A DNA stretch of 64,000 nt from Cliona cf. orientalis (taxonomy: Eukaryota; Porifera; Demospongiae; Clionaida; Clionaidae): positions 4,464,001 to 4,528,000 of the forward strand of contig OZ005689.1 in assembly GCA_963930775.1 (NCBI GenBank). Reading direction: 5' to 3'. A program made the position numbers and the translations under genes. Of the stretch, positions 10,809 through 21,462 are shown one piece after another. The stretch's first letter is position 1, and every line of letters starts with the position of its first letter. The notes beneath the pieces are model-generated. The model did not search any database, was not told the DNA's origin, and saw only the letters and a program-made list of their open reading frames with translations.

Positions 10809-13800
10809 TTACCTCAAATGGTTACACCTCTCGCGGTACAGATGGCAGACGGCAGTGCCAACTTTGGGGGAGGTTGCACAGGCAAGTAAGATCTGGCAGG
10901 TTTTTTCTTTAGCTGAGAGAGATGAAAAATTCGGTACAATATCTGTAATTGCCTGGGTAAGTTCAGTCCTAGGGGAGCTCAGCTCGTGGCATGACAAGAG
11001 GAAGTGGCTTTCGTCCCCCACACCATCCTTGCACAGTTGGCAGGTTCTTTCCATTAGGGGGGTTTTGGGAGATCTGTACCGACCTGTTTCTACTTCTAGG
11101 GGTAGGCATCCACATCTCAGTTGTGCAACAATTCTTCTTTTATTTAGTGAAGCTGATCTCATAATATACTGCTCGCTTGAAGGAGTTACTTTAATTTCAC
11201 GATAATACCTAAATCGGCCACCTGTTTCACTGTCGACTGGGATTTCATCAACTGTCTCTTTCCATTTCTTTGACTCCAAGTTAGCCAGTGCATCCCACTG
11301 CTCATCTCCGGTCATCAACCCACTAAAGTCCTTGATGCTCTCCATTAGTTCTTTCGTCTTCCCTGCCCAGTTTTTTGCTGTAGGCTTTCCTGAAATAAAT
11401 TTACTCCATGCATGTATCTTTTTAGTTACTCTCTCTCCCTCCATTTTCCTAATTCTGTTGTTGAACCTAAGTATTTGAAATTTGATGGCCATGGCTAAAG
11501 GAATCCATCCCGTCTCCCCGAACAAACCAGCTATGGGACAGACCTTACCCACCCCCAGAAGGTATCTCATCGCGCTATACTGTATACCTAGAATGCTTCT
11601 ACTTACTGTATGCCCCCAGATGCATGCATTGCACAGGATTATTGGCTGCACCAATTGGTTGAAAAGCATGGTGTAGGTGTTAGTGTGTAGGCCACCGCAC
11701 ATCCTGGCTCGGTGATTCAGTAAAGCAAGTGCTCTGTTGGCTTTCTTTACTAACTCCTGAAAGGCTAAGTCCCATTCAAGGTGCTCAGACAAAATGAGTC
11801 CCAGGTATTTGTACTGGTCAGCATAGGCTATTTCTTCCTTTTCAAGCTTAAAAGCAGTCTCCGATCTAGACCTGCCCCTCCCTTTCTTCCTAAAATGTAC
11901 TACCTTAGTTTTATTGATGTTCAGACTCATACCCCATCTCTTACACCATGCAACAATTACATCAATAAGCTTCTGTAGCTGACCCTCGTCTGGGGCTATG
12001 ACCACAGCATCATCTGCATACAAAAGGCCTGATACCATATCCTTCCCACACTGGACCCCTGCCTGGGCCTCCTTGATCTCTTCCATCAGGTCATCAATAA
12101 ACATAGCAAAAAGGGTAGGGGATAAAATGCAGCCTTGCTTTACTCCGGAATCTACATGGAACCATTCTGAGAGGGATTGATTGATGTCAACCGAGCAGCT
12201 GACGTTCTTATACAGGGATTTCAAAGCAGATAGGAATTTACCTCTTATCTTATATCTAGCTTCAATTTTATGCCATAATAAATCCCTGTTAACACAATCG
12301 AACGCTTTCTTGAAGTCCACAAAGCAGGCAAAGGTGTCCATCTTATTAAGTAATCTATTTTCTATGATTGTTGTGAGGGTAAATATATGGTCCTGGCAAT
12401 TTCTACCGGGCCTAAAGCCATTTTGTTCGTCACAGAGTGCTCCATTCGCTTCTAGGTAGTCCCTAAGTCTAGAGTTTAGTATTCTGCAGTAAGTCTTTGC
12501 CACAAAAGACTGTAGCGATATGCCCCTATACTCCGTCGGTAGCTTACTGGCTCTGCTAGTCTTAGGGATGGGTTTTATGATTGCCTTAACCCAAGCTTCG
12601 GGCACCTTTCCATGCTTGAAGCAGTAGTTACACAGGGAGTGGATAAACTTTGTACATGCTTGGTTCTTAATGAATGTGGGTCTTATCCCATCAACTCCCG
12701 GAGATTTGTGGTCGTTATTGGAGAGTATCGCTGTCTCAACTTCCTGCATTGAAATTTCATCATTCAGATCGACTGGGTCTAAATTGTTCATGATCCGATC
12801 AGGCTCTATTGCAATGTCCAGTTGACTCTTATTACTAGGAGGGTTCAACAAGCTTTGGAAGTATTTCTTCCAAGTTTCCTTCACTTCCCCAGGGTCACCC
12901 TGCTCATTGCCCATTTCATCAATAACACTATCCGGTAAGGATGCCTGTTCACTCCCGCCTAGGTTTTTGATAAAGTTCCAGAAGGCTTTGGGGTTCCGTT
13001 TTTGATCCTCAAGCAGTTTGTCCCTCCGCAGACGTCTAAACTTGCGCTTGCTACTGCGGACTAGCTTATTGAACTGTTTTTGCTTCGTGAGGTAGGAGAG
13101 TTTCAGCTGCGAATTACCCCTATGTTTTTCCCACTGTTTAAGGGCGAGTCTAACTTCTTTAGCCAAGGCTCCGAGGTCCTCGTTCCACCAGGGTTTGCTA
13201 TAGCTGGTGGATCTACCTTTATTAACTTGCTTAGAGAGAAGTTGACTATCTATGATCTCGCAAAAATTTTTGTACACTTCATCCAGGCTGATGTTAGTAG
13301 TTTTGTCCAGCTCCAATTGGTTGACTATCCCTTCTAATTCTTGCACAGGGCTAGCATCATTCATGAAGTCTGCAGGGACTGTTTTAATATTCACTTTCTT
13401 AGGCATTGAGGGTTTCCTGTCATACCTGAGAGGTCCACCGACCAGCTCGGCTGTCAGGATTCTGTGATCGGGTATGCTAGAGTCGATCGCTATTCCATGC
13501 TCATTGATTATGTGAAGGGGGTCTTGCACTCTGAAGTTCTTGAAGGAATTAAAAGATTTAGTTGGGACTAGAATATAATCTACCACAGACATGCCATTTG
13601 TGGACACAGATGTGTATGAGTCCCAGGAAGGGGAGAAGCGACCATTTAACATGCACATATCCAGGGTATCTAGTGTAGATAGTAGCTCTTTTCCCACTTG
13701 ATTAATTACTGTATCCACCGAGGTCCGTTTTGGAATGAAATGCAACACGCTAGCTTCTTGGGCATTTCCACATCTTGCGTTAAGGTCTCCACAAATTAAG

Positions 13801-14288
13801 AGGTTTTCTATATGGTAGTTTTCAATTACAATACTTTTTAGTGAATCAAAAAAGTCCTGGGAGTGATCCCCCCTAGATGAACTAGCGGGTGGTAGGTAAC
13901 ACACACATATCCCAATGCTTTTCCTACTTGTTTTATGGATTAGCTGGACGAAAAGGATGCCTTCAAACTTATTTGAGAGGACAGCAATATCATAATTAGT
14001 CAATACGTTGTTACGTACTAGGATACCCACTCCTCCAGACCCTCTACATGCTCTCTTAGAAAGGGACTTCCTGTTATTACCGAACCATGTAAAACCGGCT
14101 ACGTCTAATTCTTGCTCACCTATTAGAAAGGTCTCACTCACACACACTATATCAAGTTCAAGGGCATTAATTATTTTGGTTCTTAACAGTTGTGATGGGT
14201 CTGAGCCCCACCCCCGGACATTCCAGGCCCCAAGTTTAATGACATTAGAGGAGGGATGGAGGCTGTCTGAAAAACCTGCATGCCATTA
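10809..14288 (-). CDS. CR1-like ORF2: AP endonuclease and reverse transcriptase
   Basis: Open frame of about 1160 codons ending in TGA at 10809. The N-terminal endonuclease starts at GAWNVRGWGSD (about 14240) and includes GDLNAR and the SSIPDHRIL motif. RT motifs are FVDFKKAFD, GVKQGCILSPTLFAMFIDDL and LLYADDAVV, with an intact catalytic YADD. The C-terminus has a Cys-rich patch (RTCQLCKDGVGDESHFLLSC). The frame is open back to a TAA near 14288 but has no ATG before the endonuclease. It overlaps the end of ORF1 by about 105 nt, so translation may depend on a frameshift or on a non-AUG start. No stop codon interrupts it, so it may be a young copy. Confidence 0.9.
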
Positions 14289-15560
14289 GAGGGAGGGGAA
14301 GGTATGTGTGTGGTTGGTTGTGGAGAAGCACCAGGCTGAGCATGTTGGTTTCTAGAGAGTGGTTGGGAGCAGTTCATGGCAGGTGGGGTGGCCCTAGGGG
14401 GTGCCTGCCTTGGATTTCCCACTCTAGGCTGTCTAGGGGGGAGCATGCTTATGAACCATCCCAAAGGTTCTTCGGTTTTTAGGGCTACATGCAGTTTGTT
14501 TGCCATCGAGGTGGTAAGGGAGACTTCCAAGTATTTTCTCTTTGCAGAGGGGGTAAGTGAAACAGGTAGGGTGAGAGTATTGACCTGCTCAGGTGGGATC
14601 CCATAGGAGGCAAGCTTATTTTGGACCGTTTCTAGTGCTGTAGACATTGGAATACCTCTAATGAAAAATTTGCAAAAGGAGGAGGAGGGGGGGAGGCTAC
14701 CAGAATCAGACAGGATCTGCCTAGGCTCATCAACCGATGGGACCATCTCCTCTAGACTTGGATAGATCCTACTTACTGTGGGTATGGAGGAGGAGGTGTT
14801 AGGCCTGGGGGGGGTTAACGTTAGTAACGTTAGTAAGATTAGCCACCCGAGGAGGGGAGGTGCTTCCCTTTTGGGAGGGTGCAACAGGCTTGTTGGGGAT
14901 TCCCTCACCAGAATGGTGTTGGTAGGTTGGGGGGAGTGGGGTAGGAGATTCACTAATGGGGATTATTGTGGGCTGGTCAAATTGGGCTAGGATCTCGTAT
15001 CTATTTGTCAGTTTCAGTGTGGGTGCTGCCGATTTTGTTTTGACTACTCTGGTGCTACAGCTATCAGCATCATTCAGCACAAACTCCAGTTCCTTTTCAA
15101 TGGATTCCACATGGGATTGAAGAGATTGGACTACACCTGGTAACTCCTCTAGTTCCTTCATCTTAGCTTTGAGCTCTGCATTCTCCACAGCTAGTTGATC
15201 AGCCCTCACCCCAGAGGCCTTGAGCTCAGCGTTCTCCTTAGCTAGCTTTTCCACTTTCTCCCCAAGGGCTTCCAACCCCTTCGTTATGCTAGCTTTGAGC
15301 TCGACATTCTCCTCAGCTAACTTATCTACTCTCAAATGTATCTCTCCAAAGGCATCCTCGCAACCCTCACACAGCCAGATACTACCCCTCATGCTCTCCA
15401 TCACTTCGAAGGTATCGTCGTCAATATGCAAACACTCAGTATGAAACCAGCCATGGCACCAGTCACAGTTCATTGCCTTAGAGGTGGAGTATACCATTTG
15501 CCTGCAGCACTTGCAGGGGGCATCATCCGGACTGGGTAGAGGTTCACTTGTGTAAGGCAT
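14183..15560 (-). pseudogene. CR1-like ORF1 with PHD finger, one frameshift
   Basis: The first frame (15560-14799) encodes a PHD-type C4HC3 finger near the N-terminus (CKCCRQM, CDWCHGWFHTEC, WLCEGC) and then a long charged coiled coil (KLAEENVELKA and KLAKENAELKA repeats). It stops just after an eight-C run (minus strand, 14814-14807). The next frame continues from that run (TPPRPNTSSS) through FCKFFIRGIP and a Pro-rich tail to TAA at 14183. Removing one C from the run would join them into about 457 codons, so a single-base slip in a homopolymer is the likeliest break. The product would be the RNA-binding/chaperone partner of ORF2 (family knowledge). Confidence 0.82.
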
Positions 15561-16287
15561 GCTTAGATTTGGTACTTGATAGATAGCTAGGTGTCAAAAG
15601 GAGGTAAGGTGAGACAAGTGGCCTATTCAATTGGGTAGATTTTATTTAGTTTAGCACCAGTTTGATACTGCACTATTAGGGGTATTAAAACCAATTGTAA
15701 CAAATAGTTTAAAAGCTCTTTGGACTTATCTGTACAGCGATCAATCCACAGCCGAGGTGCCGATTAGCCGAGACAGTACAAAATTCACACCTTGTTGTAT
15801 CTCTCCTTCTGCTTCACGAAAACGGGCGCGACTGGTATCTATATGTTCCTCCTAGTGAGCTGATAACGATTCCAAGGTCCACGGCTTCAGGAGAAACAAT
15901 GGGACGGGCTCCTAACGCAGGTCACGACAGAGAACTCGAAAGCGATCTCGCTGGGTAATGGTCACGTACATATGTGACCACCCCTTGATGTACCTCGGTA
16001 CTTGTGCAAGAATTATTTGGTGTGTTGCCTTTTCCATGGGCCAGATTGTGCCTCTTTGGGCTTCATATGCAGGCTAGGCAAGCCTTTACCGGTATACTAA
16101 CAGGAGAGATATTGGCACCTCAGTGCAGTTCCAGCCACACCAGACTATCCCCCTTCCCAAATGGCTCCCAGTGAAATAGCTAGGTACTAGATCTGACCCC
16201 TATTTCGACAGCTATTGCACTAAAATAATATAATTGTGACAGGATCTGAGAAAAGGGACCATTTCGCGCTATTCCCGAATTTTCATT

Positions 16288-16926
16288 TTAAGGTACCATT
16301 AAATTGCGTGGGCGTGAGGTGGGGGATATGACACCTAAACCACATCAAAGTCATTAGTGAGGTGCATGTTGTGTAACCAGGCCCTTTTAATTGCACAGGT
16401 CTCAGGGGTGTGGCTGCTAGAGCCGGAAGTGTTCATTTAATATCCTCCATGGACCGGAAGCCGAGCCGGAAGGTCAAAGGTCACCACCGCTTCCGGGACA
16501 CGCCCACCTATCGCCGAGGCCAAGTCCCAGGCGCCGATGTCCAAGCACTGGCCCGTGAAGCCACGCCCAATCGGAAGCAATAAAACCTGCATTAACGCAC
16601 ACGCACACACTCCACACAGTGCCAGGAACACGCCCACATGCTTAATTAGGCCTAATAAGCTTTTTTTTTTTTTTTTTCAAGTCGTTGCGGTTAATAGTTA
16701 AGAAAGAATGCTTTGATCTTGCTTTGATGTGGGCAATTACCGGCCTTTTCTTCAGGGGCCACTTCCGGTCGCTAATTACACGCGCATAATCATCCCTGGC
16801 CGATTCTGGACACGCCCACCTTCGACCAAAAGCACTCGTATGGCCTCTTCGGCCACGCCCCTTCACGATTCGCTAATTGAATTAACCATTCCTGACGCTC
16901 ACGGCCACGCAATTAAATGGTACCTT
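16288..16926. mobile_element. TIR element copy 1 of a tandem pair
   Basis: Starts TTAAGGTACCATTAAATTGCG and ends TTAAATGGTACCTTAA. It lacks an inner segment (about 378 bp) present in copy 2. GC-rich inside, with ACGCCCAC motifs and a T-tract at 16662-16677. Confidence 0.72.
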
Positions 16927-17944
16927 AAGGTAGCATTAAAGTGCGTGGGCGTGAGGTGGGGGATATGACACCTAAACCACATCAAAGTCATTAGTGAGAT
17001 GCATGTTGTGTAACCACGCCCTTTTAATTGCACAGGTCTCAGGGGTGTGGCTACTAGAGCCGGAAGTGTTCATTTAATATCCTCCATGGACCGGAAGCCG
17101 AGCCGGAAGGGAGGGGCCAGACCACGCCCAAAACAGCCCCACCCTGTTCCCCAAGGACCACCATTCTCAATCAAGTGCCTACTAACCACCGGATGTCCAC
17201 CGGAAGCCCACAATCAATCCCAATTAAAACACACAGCTTCCTCAAGGCCAAAACACACACAAACACTTGGAGGCCGTTCTGCCACACCGCCCACGCAAGA
17301 GCTCACCTCATTTCCTGTGTGGGCGGAGTAACAACACGTCATCGCAACCACATCCGCTTTAAACCATCGTCAGCTTCCGTCCAGCCGTACAGGCCCCTCG
17401 ATCGCACCGCCGTGCAGTGCCTCATTAACAGACACGGCCTCACCTTTGACCTCCTGCCACGCCCCCAAAGCCTCCTCGCGGGGTTCAAAGGTCACCACCG
17501 CTTCCGGGACACGCCCACCTATCGCCGAGGCCAAGTCCCAGGCGCCGATGTCCAAGCACTGGCCCGTGGAGCCACGCCCAATCGGAAGCAATAAAACCTG
17601 CATTAACGCACACGCACACACTCCACACAGTGCCAGGAACACGCCCACACGCTTAATTAGGCCTAATAAGCTTTTTTTTTTTTTTTTTTTTTTTCAAGTC
17701 GTTGCGGTTAATAGTTAAGAAAGAATGCTTTGATCTTGCTTTGATGTGGGCAATTACCGGCCTTTTCTTCAGGGGCCACTTCCGGTCGCTAATTACACGC
17801 GCATAATCATCCCTGGCCGATTCTGGACACGCCCACCTACGACCAAAAGCACTCGTATGGCCTCTTCGGCCACGCCCCTTCACGATTCGCTAATTGAATT
17901 AGCCATTCCTGACGCTCACGCCCACGCAATTAAATGGTACCTTA
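16921..17944. mobile_element. TIR element copy 2 of a tandem pair
   Basis: Same ends as copy 1 and near-identical over the shared parts (for example 16470-16940 versus 17485-17945). It shares the GGTACCTTAAGGTA junction with copy 1. The predicted frames are non-coding shadows. Confidence 0.72.
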
Positions 17945-18172
17945 ATAAGCAGTGCTATCATTAACGTGAATAGTCTGGGTGCGGCTAGCTGGCATCCAGA
18001 CTGTAACTTCAAAACAACTGTAGCTGAACTTGGCGACTCTCTTTCAAATTATGACCAACGTTCATCCTAGTTTCAGGCTAAATCTTGAGCCCACACTTCT
18101 GATCTCTACTCTTGCTGAATCAGTTCAAGGATCCGCTAATACTATTGCTATTGTGTCTCAATATAATGGGTA

Positions 18173-18376
18173 TAGGTCGTCACGGAACGCGCTCGGTGGG
18201 CGTGGTCATTCCATTCCATTCCATTCCACCGTTCCATTCCACCATTCCATTCCATCGTTCCATTCCGCTGAATAAAGACACCCATCTTGAGCCATGAATT
18301 ATGCGCGTGACTGGCAGGTCCTCTCCATTCCATTCCCAATTCCATTCCATCGTTCCATGGTCCAGTCCACGACACA
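18173..18376 (+). mobile_element. Short element with ATTCC tract, copy 2
   Basis: Begins TAGGTCGTCACGG, has an irregular (CCATT)n tract followed by GCTGAATAAAGACACCC, and ends TCCAGTCCACGACAC. It is the inverse of the copy at 7190-7391. Confidence 0.7.
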
Positions 18377-18769
18377 CCGGGTATTCACGTGTCTGAGCTA
18401 TGATCTGAGTCTGCTAGGAGAAGAACAACTCTGGGAGAAGAACTACTTGACTAGGTATTTTATAGGATGGTGAGTGCTAGTAACACATTGGGACCAGTAT
18501 TGTTACTAAATTTTATCTTCTTCAGAATCAGTTGCCGATGAGGAGATCAATGATTACGGGGGTACTACCTAGAGAAATTCGACTACTGATTATGATCATG
18601 GTGGCCTTCAATATACGATTGTCTGAAGCGGGTACATCAAGTTATTATTAGTACTACCTTAGCCGTAATATAATGGCAATTAGAAGCTGGTGCCAGGGGG
18701 GCCCAGTTAATCATGCCAGATGCCAAGAATGAAGCTGAACTCATAAAGATGTAGCTATGCTCAACCTAA

Positions 18770-19205
18770 GGCCCCATTTCGTTGATTATTAGTTTCTCAT
18801 CAACCGCCCGCATCAATTTTTCAAGTTAGAATTTATCACCATTATTTCATTAGTGCATTCCAATGACGTAATAAAAGGCGTGGATAATCACGTGACCGTC
18901 CGTGTGCAGCAGTTAGCTACAATGTTGTTGAAGAGCTAGGGGGTGCTATGGCTCTGGTAAGCATCTGTGTACTGCCTAACCATGCTGCTTTCATGACTGA
19001 CACTCTTGATGCCACTTTTGTGACTAGTATACTGTTTGTGTGTGCCAATAGCAATGTTTGCCCAGGCAGCACCATGCATTTATGTGCCTTTCAAGTGTTG
19101 CATAAGTTGTGGTCAACATTAATTAAATAATGGTAATACCCGCCCGCCCGCATGGTATGTTGGGAAACTACCTGATGAGAAACTAATAATCAAGGAATTG
19201 GGGCC
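18770..19205. mobile_element. PIF/Harbinger-like MITE with TAA target duplication
   Basis: Ends GGCCCCATTTCGTTGATTATT and AATAATCAAGGAATTGGGGCC are inverse, with TAA on both flanks. The inner CCGCCCGCATG motif near the right end is shared with the element at 63184-63651. Confidence 0.7.
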
Positions 19206-19437
19206 TAATTAAGGGCTCTGCAAGCTGGACTCTGTCCACTATTCTGCATGGTATAATTCTGAATTCTTTCAATATCCATAGTAATGGGTATGTGATCAGT
19301 CAGCATGGCCGCATCATTTAGAAGCTGATCCTAAACCCTTGGAAAGATCTGAGCCTCGTGTGCCTTCTCTCTCTACACTCCTGGACATAAGACTAACCTT
19401 GGAATGCTAGTTTGTGTTCTTTCCATAATATTATATA

Positions 19438-19580
19438 GTTATTACCATAGTAGAACGCGATACCGGGAAATATCACGAGTTCATTGCCGAGTATTGTTAC
19501 GAGTGCGAAGCACGAGTAACAATACTAAGGCAATGAACGAGTGATGTTTCCCAGGTATCGCGTTCTACTATGGTAATAAC
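19438..19580. repeat. 143-bp near-perfect hairpin
   Basis: GTTATTACCATAGTAGAACG at 19438 is fully mirrored at 19561-19580. The arms continue through CGCGATACC, TTCATTGCC and GTATTGTTAC, with a central GTGCGAAGCAC. A looser inverted pair, TTATCGTATGG (about 19587) and CCATACGATAA (about 20101), lies outside it and suggests a larger element to about 20113. Confidence 0.75.
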
Positions 19581-21393
19581 GATTTTATCGTATGGTGCCA
19601 TTGCGAACCTGAGATGGATCGAACGGCTCGGACTTATAGCCACACCCCCTGGAAGCAAAAATCAATTTCGAACGTAGCTAGCTAGCTAGCAACGGCGACC
19701 GTCCAACAATGAATGAACGAACAAGAAGCAGTATACCGCTCAGTGGAATAGCTGTGAAGAATGCCTAGGAGACGTATTGCTGAACGAATCAATTCACTAT
19801 AGATACTACACGGCAACACAACGAAGACCGTCGGCAGGCGCCACCACATCGATATCTGAACTGAGCACTCTTCGTAGCATGCCGATAGTGGCGTACTAGC
19901 GAGCGTAGATAGCCTGGACACCTATCGCTAACACTGTTCTTCATACTTGGCTACATAGCAGATAGCTTCTCTTTCAAACTCACAGTGATACTGGTCAAAC
20001 TCGCAGTGATACGGGGTCAAACAGGGGGTGATACGGGTTTTTATCAAAACGTGTTTGAAATTACTTTCTCCATACATTTCTATATAAACGAATAATTAGA
20101 CCATACGATAATATATCATATTGCGTATGTGATAGCTATAATTATTACTATACAAATTATGCTGAAACTAATAACTTGAACCGTAATATCGGGATTCCGG
20201 GTGCAGGAGACCAAAGCTATGATTAAAAGTGTGACTTGGAGTGTCAACGGGGATTGGTTCTATGTTATATGATGCATGGGAAACATTTGAAGGATAAAAC
20301 TTTTGCCAATCAGTACAAAATGAGAAATTCACTGAGAAAGCTTTCAGCAGAATGCTAAATCATTTGTGTATGTCGGTGGCCATGGGACACACCTAAAATT
20401 TGTGGAGAAATCTTTCACAGGTGGCTCTCAAACCGTGAAATGCGTAAAGCTTTCTCCCTCAAAATTTCTGTATTCTTTTATGCATCTAGAATATTATTTG
20501 CTTGTAGTTTCTTTCCTAGCTTATATTGAACTAGCTATGTGTCTGTTTAATGTACAGTAGCTATATGTTTGTAGCAACTATTTAACATAATATTATTATT
20601 ATCTTATCAAATGCTTTTGCACTTTGTATGTCTCAAATTCATACTTCGAGAGTCAAATGTGCTTAAAAATAGATCTATGCTAAATATAGCATGTGTACAA
20701 TGCATCTTATTCACTGTCATTCTAATTAGCTACATGTACATGTATTAGGTAACCGATCGGAGTCTGAATGATGAGTTTCGTATTGCTCCAAGTATTATTC
20801 GTAGTATCCATGTGTATCTTGATCCAGGAGGCATCTACAATATCCGTAATCCTTTATTAGCATAGCTATAGCTCATTACACGTGGTGTAAACAAGGGTAT
20901 TTACCTATACAATGTGTACAATGTAGGTATGCTTGCTTGCATTATCCATTGTATTCTATAGGCCTAGTTGGTGGCAGTAACCATAGTGGAACATGTAGCA
21001 ATTATTATAGATGATATGATTATAGATCTAGAGGATCGATAGCTTTTTATGGTCAGTAAGGGTTGTTCCCAAGAACTAGCATTGTACTCCTGTACATTCA
21101 TTACTAAAAGGTGTTGCATTGAATATCCTTTAGCTGTAGACTCTGTGTGGGGGTGGTTGCATGAATGGTATGAATGGCTGAGTAACTTCATGAATACCAT
21201 GCTGCTGTGTATCACAAGTTGTTAGATGTTACCTAGGTAACCAGTGACAGAATATTCTCCAATACAGAGGAACATCAGTAATATTATAGTCTCAAACAGG
21301 TTCATGTTAGTGTACACAGTGACGCTGTGGGCAACATGCTCAATGTAAAAGAATAGGTACTAATTAAGTTCCTATGTCAACATCTAACAAGTC
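19581..21393. other. Unassigned AT-rich region
   Basis: Apart from the possible element end near 20113, I see no coding exon, RNA gene or clear repeat. The open frames are short and lack splice-consistent neighbours. Confidence 0.35.
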
Positions 21394-21394
21394 G

Positions 21395-21462
21395 GTTATA
21401 TGGAAGCCACCGTCTTGTATTGGCCCTTCGGGCCAATACAAGACGGATGCCTGCCATATAAC
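21395..21462. repeat. Perfect 17-bp stem hairpin with outer stem
   Basis: CCGTCTTGTATTGGCCC at 21410-21426, a TTC loop, then GGGCCAATACAAGACGG at 21430-21446. An outer stem GTTATATGG/CCATATAAC encloses it. Confidence 0.75.

Larger units (their letters stand above)
8846..15960 (-). mobile_element. CR1-like non-LTR retrotransposon, nearly full length
   Basis: Minus-strand element of about 7.1 kb. The 5' region from about 15960 has no ORF, followed by ORF1 (15560 to 14183, broken once), ORF2 (to 10809) and a long 3' region. It ends at 8846-8870 in a short pentamer repeat (GAATT)n on the plus strand, next to a small stem (CGCCTCTAGGCGGC). The 3' region carries the TIR-element pair at 9140-10057 and direct repeats around 10380-10560. 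The PHD-finger ORF1 plus AP-endonuclease/RT ORF2 and the microsatellite-like 3' end fit the CR1/L2 group. The exact 5' and 3' limits are my estimate. Confidence 0.72.

Noticed and set aside
17980..18620. Possible exons (for example LGDSLSNYDQR, SVADEEINDYGG)
   Set aside because: Short and without paralogy or matching phases to any gene here.
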